Positions 7,273-11,433 of a DNA stretch of 11,433 nucleotides are shown piece after piece. The stretch covers positions 1 through 11,433 of the forward strand of contig JAGYNX010000039.1 in assembly GCA_018399855.1 (NCBI GenBank), read 5' to 3'. The translations under genes were made by a program, and so were the position numbers. The notes under the pieces were generated by a model. That model was not told the DNA's origin, did not search any database, and was given only the letters and a program-made list of their open reading frames with translations. The DNA comes from Spirochaetota bacterium. Its GTDB lineage: Bacteria > Spirochaetota > UBA4802 > UB4802. Numbering within the stretch: the stretch's first letter is position 1; the number at the start of each line of letters is the position of its first letter.

Positions 7273-7979
7273 TGTTTCCTCCCCTGTTTGCCATAATACA
7301 CTGATGCCAGTGTTTCAACCGGCATCCCGGCAAGGTACATAAGCTGTATGGCATAATTTTTTAACGTGTTCATAAGAAAGCCCTTTTCATACCACATACG
7401 GGGAGAAGTGCGAACACGACTATCCAGTATTTTGATACGGTCTCCCCGTTGCTTTATGCTGCGCATAATCTCCACGTCTTCCATAATGGGTATCTCCGGG
7501 TATCCCCCTGTTTCGTGAAAATACTCTTTCCTGAAAAAATGCCCCTGGTCTCCGAATGGTATCCGTGTCAGGCGAGACCGCAAGGAGCCGCTGGCAGCCA
7601 CCACGGCGAACCACCAGTGAGTATCGTCAAAGCCAAGATCAAAGGCCCCACCCACAACCCGGCGGTCGTCAAGTGCCCGGTCAATTTGCCCCAGTGCATC
7701 ATAGGGCAGCCGTGTATCTGCATGCAGGAAAACCAGCACATCTCCACCGGCTACCTGTGCCCCCGCATTCATCTGTCGCCCCCTGCCCTGCTCTGATATT
7801 ATCTTCTTTACCGGGATGCCAGGTGACAACAGCCTGACCGAACTTCCATCTTTATCTCCGTCCACCACGATTATCTCATCAGCATATTCATCAATAAGTT
7901 CAAATACACTCTCAATGGTGTCCCTGATACGTTCATCTTCATTTAAAACCGGTACAACAATCGAATATGATCGTCTCAT
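7269..7979 (-). CDS. TIGR04283-type family 2 glycosyltransferase (arsenosugar/selenodomain-associated)
   Basis: From ATG 7979 the protein has 236 residues. It opens with the GT2 nucleotide-binding strand YSIVVPVLNEDERI, followed by DEIIVVDGDKDGS. It then has EQGRGRQMNAGAQVAGGDVLVFLHADTRLP, where the HAD triad is the metal-binding DxD equivalent. GGAFDLGF, PFGDQGHFFRKE, GGYPEIPIMEDVEI and a C-terminal MWYEKGFLMNTLKNY follow. This pattern fits the family called transferase 2 of rSAM/selenodomain loci, which pairs with the DUF2064 enzyme downstream. ATG 7997 and TTG 8048 are in frame; TTG 8048 lies upstream of the likely promoter, so it is unlikely, and 7997 has no spaced ribosome binding site. 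AGGATGGG lies about 13 nt before 7979. Its stop overlaps the next ORF's ATG by four bases. Confidence 0.88.
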   Translation of the reverse strand: MRRSYSIVVPVLNEDERIRDTIESVFELIDEYADEIIVVDGDKDGSSVRLLSPGIPVKKIISEQGRGRQMNAGAQVAGGDVLVFLHADTRLPYDALGQIDRALDDRRVVGGAFDLGFDDTHWWFAVVAASGSLRSRLTRIPFGDQGHFFRKEYFHETGGYPEIPIMEDVEIMRSIKQRGDRIKILDSRVRTSPRMWYEKGFLMNTLKNYAIQLMYLAGMPVETLASVYYGKQGRKQ

Positions 7980-8020
7980 TATTTTTTGTTTTCCCATCCT
8001 ACCATGAAAGGCCTTATTGA

Positions 8021-8048
8021 ACAATACACGAAATTTGAATATTTTCAA
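8021..8048 (-). promoter_or_regulatory. Candidate promoter and palindrome for the glycosyltransferase operon
   Basis: On the minus strand TTGAAA (8043-8048) and TATTGT (8021-8026) are 16 nt apart. A palindrome TTGAA-TATT-TTCAA (8035-8048) overlaps the -35 box and could be an operator. The placement argues against TTG 8048 as the translation start of the GT2 gene. Confidence 0.4.
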
Positions 8049-8057
8049 TATATAATG

Positions 8058-8086
8058 TTGACCCGGATCATTTTTTTACTTATAAC
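8058..8086 (+). promoter_or_regulatory. Sigma70-like promoter for the phosphotransferase-nucleoside hydrolase pair
   Basis: TTGACC (8058-8063) and TATAAC (8081-8086) are exactly 17 nt apart, 5/6 matches each to the consensus boxes, with a T-rich spacer. A start near 8093 would leave a leader of about 20 nt holding the ribosome site GAGGA. It is back to back with the minus-strand promoter at 8021-8048. Confidence 0.6.
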
Positions 8087-8113
8087 TATATACCATGAAG
8101 AGGAAACTTCCCC

Positions 8114-9115
8114 ATGGATGTAATGGAGACAATGGATACAAAAAAGAAAAGTAATACAATCAGGGCTTTTCTTAAAAAAAAGAAATGGGTAACCGGTGAC
8201 TGCACTGTTTCTTTTCTTGCCGCCGGTGAATATAATGAAAATTACCTGGTGACAGCTACCGGAAACCATGCGTATGTGTTCAGGATAAATCACGGAAGCC
8301 AGCTGGGCCTTGATGACCAGGTAACCTACGAGTTCAATGTTCTGGACGCGGTATATCCTTCAGGGGTAACCCCCCGTCCCCTGTACCATGACCCTTCACC
8401 CGAAGAATTTGACGGCGGCGTGCTTCTCATGGTATACCTTCCCGGCCGACCTTTGCGCTATCCGGATGATACCCGCCACGCCGCCGAAGTCTTTGCCGCC
8501 ATTCACGCCCTGAAGCCCGATAACCGCCTCATCGTGCAGTCCAATCCAGTGCTGGACATCGCCGCTGAAAGCCATGAACTGCTGACCCGTTTTCCCCGCC
8601 ATCCACTGACGGAAGAACAGGGTAAGCTATTTGAGCTGCACAACATCATTCAAAAAAAGGGACAATCCATGCGTGAAGAATTCCAGTCAGAACAGATGTG
8701 CATGGTAAATACAGAGGTAAACTCACATAACTTCATCATCGATGACGAGGGCAACAGGGCATACCTGGTAGACTGGGAGAAGGCGGTGATCTCACATCGC
8801 TACCAGGACCTCGGGCATTTCCTTACCCCCACCACCACCCTGTGGAAAGGTAACTACATATATTCAGCAGACGAGAAAACAGAATTCATTCGTGAATACG
8901 AGTCCATACTGAAAACCGGCATTCCCCTTGATGAACTCCGTGGAAAAACGCGGCTTCTTGAACGAACCATAATCCTGCGGGGGTTAAGCTGGTGTTACAT
9001 GGCATGGTATGAGTATACCCGCTCAGACAGGAAACTGCAAAACCATCACACCTTCAACACCATACAGAATTACCTGGCCGACATAGACTGGTTTCTCCGG
9101 GAAGACGTAGTGTAA
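8114..9115 (+). CDS. APH/choline-kinase-fold phosphotransferase with atypical catalytic motif
   Basis: This 333-residue cytoplasmic protein is of the Pfam APH type. FLAAGEYNENYLVTA (34-48) is the nucleotide loop, and VFRIN (55-59) carries Arg where kinases have Lys, as in many small-molecule kinases. LLMVYLPGRPL (104-114) is the hinge. The catalytic loop reads MVNTEVNSHNFIID (197-210) and the metal-binding motif AYLVDWEKA (216-224). Normally the loop is HGDxxxxN; here Asn-Thr-Glu replaces His-Gly-Asp, while the final Asn206 and Asp220 are kept. It probably phosphorylates a small alcohol, sugar or nucleoside; antibiotic resistance is not supported. ATG 8114 has GAGGA about 10 nt upstream. Its TAA overlaps the ATG of the nucleoside hydrolase as TAATG, so the two are translated together and probably act on linked substrates. 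Confidence 0.85.
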   Translation: MDVMETMDTKKKSNTIRAFLKKKKWVTGDCTVSFLAAGEYNENYLVTATGNHAYVFRINHGSQLGLDDQVTYEFNVLDAVYPSGVTPRPLYHDPSPEEFDGGVLLMVYLPGRPLRYPDDTRHAAEVFAAIHALKPDNRLIVQSNPVLDIAAESHELLTRFPRHPLTEEQGKLFELHNIIQKKGQSMREEFQSEQMCMVNTEVNSHNFIIDDEGNRAYLVDWEKAVISHRYQDLGHFLTPTTTLWKGNYIYSADEKTEFIREYESILKTGIPLDELRGKTRLLERTIILRGLSWCYMAWYEYTRSDRKLQNHHTFNTIQNYLADIDWFLREDVV

Positions 9116-9990
9116 TGAAAATTATTCATGATTGTGACAACACCATGGGTATGCAGCACCGTGACATCGACGACGGCATGGCCCTGCTCTACCTGCGGGG
9201 GGGGTCTGACGTTGAACTGCTCGGGGTAACCCTCACCTTCGGCAACAGCACTATCGAAGACGTGTACCGGTGCACCCGCACCCTCTTTGACGATTTTACC
9301 ATCAGTGATGTTCCCCTTGTTAAAGGTGCGGCAAACACGGAACACAGGCACAGCGACGCTGCAGAATTCCTTGCCCACACTGCAGCCACCAACCCGGGAG
9401 AGATAACCCTGCTTGCCACCGGGTCACTCACCAATCTACTGGGCGCATACCAGGTGGATCACAATTTCTTCCATAACCTGCACCAGGTTGTGATAATGGG
9501 AGGGGTAACTGAACCCCTGATCATAAACGGGAAGGAGATGGGCGAACTGAACGTGTCCTCCGACCCCGAAGCCGCGTCAGGGCTCTTCCTGTCGGGAACC
9601 CCGGTTACCGTCATCACGGGAAACCTGTGCCTGCAGATGCCTTTTGGCACAAACCAGATGCGAACATTACAGGACTTCATATCCCCATCCCTGTACGCGT
9701 ATATCGAGGCTCCCTTCACCCCATGGATGCAATTGATGCAGAATTATTTTGGAGTTTCCCACATCTACCTGTGGGACCCCCTTGCAGCGGTGTACTGCAC
9801 CAGCCCCGAACTTTTTATATCAGAAAAAAATGATTACGAAACTTCAATAGCGGGCCTGTCAAAAGGATTCTTGAGGGTGGACGGGGGAGATATAACCTGC
9901 ATGCTGAACGTCCCCCATTCACTCACATCCCCCCACATGATCCTGAAGGTACTGGCAGATTCTTACCTGCAGCTGCCATCACCCGTATAA
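9115..9990 (+). CDS. Nucleoside hydrolase (IUNH family), variant Ca-binding loop
   Basis: This 291-residue protein should cleave the N-glycosidic bond of ribonucleosides or a related N-riboside, giving free base and ribose. Evidence: LLATGSLTNLLGA (99-111), VIMGG (126-130), GELNVSSDPEAA (143-154) and LWDPLAAVY (219-227), where D221 is the family's last Ca-ligand Asp. The usual N-terminal DxDPGxDDAxAL motif is here DCDNTMGMQHRDIDDGMAL (6-24), with the two halves of the aspartate cluster (D6, D8 and D19, D20) pushed apart by several residues. The common His before the last Asp is Trp220. This variant form is, to my memory, shared by a subgroup of family members. It has no signal peptide. The start overlaps the stop of the upstream phosphotransferase (TAATG). 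Confidence 0.88.
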   Translation: MKIIHDCDNTMGMQHRDIDDGMALLYLRGGSDVELLGVTLTFGNSTIEDVYRCTRTLFDDFTISDVPLVKGAANTEHRHSDAAEFLAHTAATNPGEITLLATGSLTNLLGAYQVDHNFFHNLHQVVIMGGVTEPLIINGKEMGELNVSSDPEAASGLFLSGTPVTVITGNLCLQMPFGTNQMRTLQDFISPSLYAYIEAPFTPWMQLMQNYFGVSHIYLWDPLAAVYCTSPELFISEKNDYETSIAGLSKGFLRVDGGDITCMLNVPHSLTSPHMILKVLADSYLQLPSPV

Positions 9991-9993
9991 CAG

Positions 9994-10773
9994 CTACCTT
10001 TCCAGGAACAGCTTTTGCGCGTTCCGGAATAAAATGTTTTCCGTGTCTTCATCAGCCAGTTGCTCACGTATACCCCGTATCTTGTCCTGGTACCAGTCAT
10101 AGGTATCCACCCCGTCGATGGGGGCGTCGGTGCCAAAGAGTATCTTGTGGCTTCCCACCCATTTCACCGCCTTCTCAATTGATTCAAAGGTAACCCACGT
10201 GGTATCACCGTACACGTTTTGAAGTTCTTCCATGTACCCGATAGATTCAATGTTATCAGAGGCAAGCCCCATGTGCACCAGCACAAAGTTGAGAAGGGGC
10301 CACTCTCCAGCCACCTCACGCACGAATGATGGATGGGCGTATATGTCATGCGCGGTATGCACCGCAACCGGCATGCCAAGAGTTTTTGCGCATTCAAGGT
10401 AGGGAACATACTTTTTGTCCGTTATCTTCAACTGTGACATGTCCGGATGAAATTTCATGCCGGCAAAAACATCACGGTTCTCCTCTAAGAAAAGAAGCAC
10501 GTCAGGGGTGTAGCCTTCCGTGTGGGGCTTTATCCAGTACAGGCCCCGCAGCCGGTCAGGATGCCTGCGCACCAGGTTCAGCACCTTCTCGTTCACCTCC
10601 CTTTCGGAAACGGGATCATCGACAGGCCCATGTGGAGGCATGAATTCCGATCCCTCCACGTTGGACACCAGGGCAAAGTCTATCCCGTAGCGGTCCATTG
10701 CCTTCAACAGCATGGACGCAGTAAGATCAAAATCCTCAATGGTGCCGATATGTACGTGGGAGTCTATTATCAT
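9994..10773 (-). CDS. Amidohydrolase-family metal-dependent hydrolase (COG2159/amidohydrolase_2)
   Basis: The 259-residue TIM-barrel enzyme starts with MIIDSHVHIG (H6, H8 metal ligands). It has GMKFHPDM (K107, H109), AVHTAHD (H139, H142), VLVHMG (H167) and ILFGTDAPIDG (D216), in the order of the amidohydrolase_2 family. The C-terminal NILFRNAQKLF is the family's usual closing helix. Such enzymes hydrolyse or decarboxylate small molecules; the substrate cannot be told from this sequence. At 259 residues it is on the short side for the family. The ATG at 10773 has GGAG about 11 nt upstream and CGGAAC closer. It converges on the nucleoside hydrolase gene, with only 3 nt between the two stop codons and no terminator between them. 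Confidence 0.9.
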   Translation of the reverse strand: MIIDSHVHIGTIEDFDLTASMLLKAMDRYGIDFALVSNVEGSEFMPPHGPVDDPVSEREVNEKVLNLVRRHPDRLRGLYWIKPHTEGYTPDVLLFLEENRDVFAGMKFHPDMSQLKITDKKYVPYLECAKTLGMPVAVHTAHDIYAHPSFVREVAGEWPLLNFVLVHMGLASDNIESIGYMEELQNVYGDTTWVTFESIEKAVKWVGSHKILFGTDAPIDGVDTYDWYQDKIRGIREQLADEDTENILFRNAQKLFLER

Positions 10774-10822
10774 TTTGTTCCGTTCTCCATAAAATGACCA
10801 CCGCGAAGTGTTTCTCTATTTA

Positions 10823-10852
10823 ATTATATATCAATATCTGCTTGCAGTGCAA
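10823..10852 (-). promoter_or_regulatory. Sigma70-like promoter for the amidohydrolase gene
   Basis: On the minus strand a perfect TATAAT (10823-10828) lies 18 nt after TTGCAC (10847-10852), about 50 nt upstream of ATG 10773. The neighbouring sequence is AT-rich. Confidence 0.55.
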
Positions 10853-10864
10853 CTTCAAAAAATG

Positions 10865-11016
10865 AACCACAGAGGCTCAGAGAAACAGAGAAAATATGGT
10901 TGCCTGGTTGCATGTTATGATAACTGAATAGTATTTCAGCTGGTATACCGCTTTAATGTAACATTAAGACAGCTATAAAAAAAATCCTTCCTCTGTATCT
11001 CTGATTCTCTGTGGTT
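10865..11016. mobile_element. MITE-like non-coding element with 26-bp terminal inverted repeats
   Basis: The left end (10865-10890) reads AACCACAGAG, two bases, TCAGAGA, one base, ACAGAG. The right end (10991-11016) is its reverse complement with three mismatches in 26. The 152-bp unit has no coding frame. Its centre is AT-rich and holds a 15-nt palindrome TTAATGTAACATTAA (10953-10967). Long inverted ends on a small non-coding core are typical of MITEs or REP-like dispersed repeats. Ends reading AACCACAGAG..CACAGAG are common in the intergenic DNA of several bacterial groups. I see no clear target-site duplication (AAAAAT-like text flanks both sides), no transposase and no second copy here. 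Confidence 0.6.
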
Positions 11017-11030
11017 ACCCAAAATAGTGA

Positions 11031-11058
11031 TTTACATGAAACATAACAGTGATATGTT
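11031..11058 (+). promoter_or_regulatory. Candidate promoter for the rightmost gene
   Basis: TTTACA (11031-11036) and TATGTT (11053-11058) are 16 nt apart, about 30 nt before ATG 11089, just outside the right end of the MITE-like element. Confidence 0.35.
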
Positions 11059-11088
11059 TGGGATATATCCAACTACGAGGTGACCGGC

Positions 11089-11433
11089 ATGGAACAGAAC
11101 GTATACGAAAAACTGGCCGATGTACTTGACTCCCTACCCAACGGGTTTCCCCGATCCGAAAGTGGTGTTGAACTGGATCTATTGAAAAAAATATTCAGGC
11201 CCGATGAAGCCGAGCTTTTCTGCAGTCTCAAACTTAAGAAAGAAACCGCTGTACAGGTAGCCTCCCGCACCGGTCATGACCCGGAAGAACTTGGCCAGGC
11301 GCTCACCAGTATGTGGGCCCGGGGGCTTGTAGAATGCGACCCATCAGGCAAGGAAAAAAAATATAACCTGGTACCCTGGATACTGGGCATCTACGAATTG
11401 CAACTGCACAATATGGATGAAGAATTCGCACGC
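11089..11433 (+). CDS. N-terminal part of a 4Fe-4S ferredoxin-family protein with helix-turn-helix-like front (truncated by window)
   Basis: The frame is open for 115 codons to the window edge, so the gene is partial. ATG 11089 has GAGGTGA 5 nt upstream. The start MEQNVYEKLADVLDSLPNGF is followed by PRSESGVELDLLKKIFRPDEAELF, a helical TAVQVASRTGHDPEELGQALTSMWARGLVE segment like a winged helix, then KKYNLVPWILGIYELQL. This layout (GFP-x-ESGVEL-x-LLxxIF-x-PxEAEL, then G-I-x-E-x-Q) matches the front part of proteins annotated as 4Fe-4S ferredoxins in anaerobic bacteria, where cysteine clusters follow further on. None of the cluster cysteines is reached here, so the assignment rests on the N-terminal pattern alone. 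Confidence 0.7.
   Translation, partial: MEQNVYEKLADVLDSLPNGFPRSESGVELDLLKKIFRPDEAELFCSLKLKKETAVQVASRTGHDPEELGQALTSMWARGLVECDPSGKEKKYNLVPWILGIYELQLHNMDEEFAR

Larger units (their letters stand above)
10774..11088. other. Intergenic region of 315 bp between divergent genes
   Basis: No coding frame with a ribosome site is seen. The region holds the amidohydrolase promoter (10823-10852), a MITE-like element (10865-11016) and a possible promoter for the rightmost gene (11031-11058). Confidence 0.6.

Noticed and set aside
8114..9115. Aminoglycoside resistance phosphotransferase
   Set aside because: The fold is shared, but the catalytic loop differs and the gene is coupled to a nucleoside hydrolase. 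Nothing indicates drug substrates.

Overview
The window is bacterial chromosomal DNA. Genes are tightly packed, have Shine-Dalgarno sites and often overlap at start/stop codons. The gene content (GAF-SpoIIE phosphatase, TVP38 membrane protein, a 4Fe-4S-type protein truncated at the right edge, arsenosugar-type glycosyltransferases) suggests an environmental, probably anaerobic or facultative Gram-negative-type bacterium. Phylum cannot be fixed from the sequence. No rRNA, tRNA, CRISPR array, transposase or phage gene was seen.

Layout, left to right. Positions 1-195 are non-coding and hold two palindromic structures of the dispersed-repeat kind. At 196-2106 (-) lies a 636-aa polytopic membrane protein with a C-terminal endonuclease/exonuclease/phosphatase (EEP) domain. 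A divergent promoter region separates it from a GAF-SpoIIE phosphatase (2300-3637, +), followed by a hotdog acyl-CoA thioesterase (3739-4164, +) preceded by a palindrome.

The minus strand from about 8000 down to 4187 carries five genes in one direction: a family-2 glycosyltransferase (TIGR04283 type), a 38-codon ORF coupled to it by ATGA, a GT-A/DUF2064 glycosyltransferase (TIGR04282 type), then, behind a second likely promoter, an FAD disulfide oxidoreductase and an overlapping TVP38/TMEM64 membrane protein. The two glycosyltransferase families are typical of arsenosugar (rSAM/selenodomain) loci, but arsM and arsS are not in this window. The oxidoreductase and TVP38 proteins occur elsewhere as one fused polypeptide.

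Divergent from this group, a strong sigma70-like promoter drives a two-gene unit: an atypical APH/choline-kinase-fold phosphotransferase (8114-9115, +) and a nucleoside hydrolase (9115-9990, +) joined by TAATG. This looks like a salvage pair. Only 3 nt past its end the convergent amidohydrolase (9994-10773, -) stops. The 315-bp gap that follows holds a 152-bp MITE-like element with 26-bp terminal inverted repeats. The window ends inside a gene (11089 onward, +) resembling the N-terminal regulatory part of 4Fe-4S ferredoxin-family proteins.

No single undescribed defence or mobile system is evident. The best leads are the coupled 38-aa ORF, the Cwh43-like membrane-EEP architecture, the kinase with a changed catalytic motif next to an atypical nucleoside hydrolase, and the MITE-like repeat.
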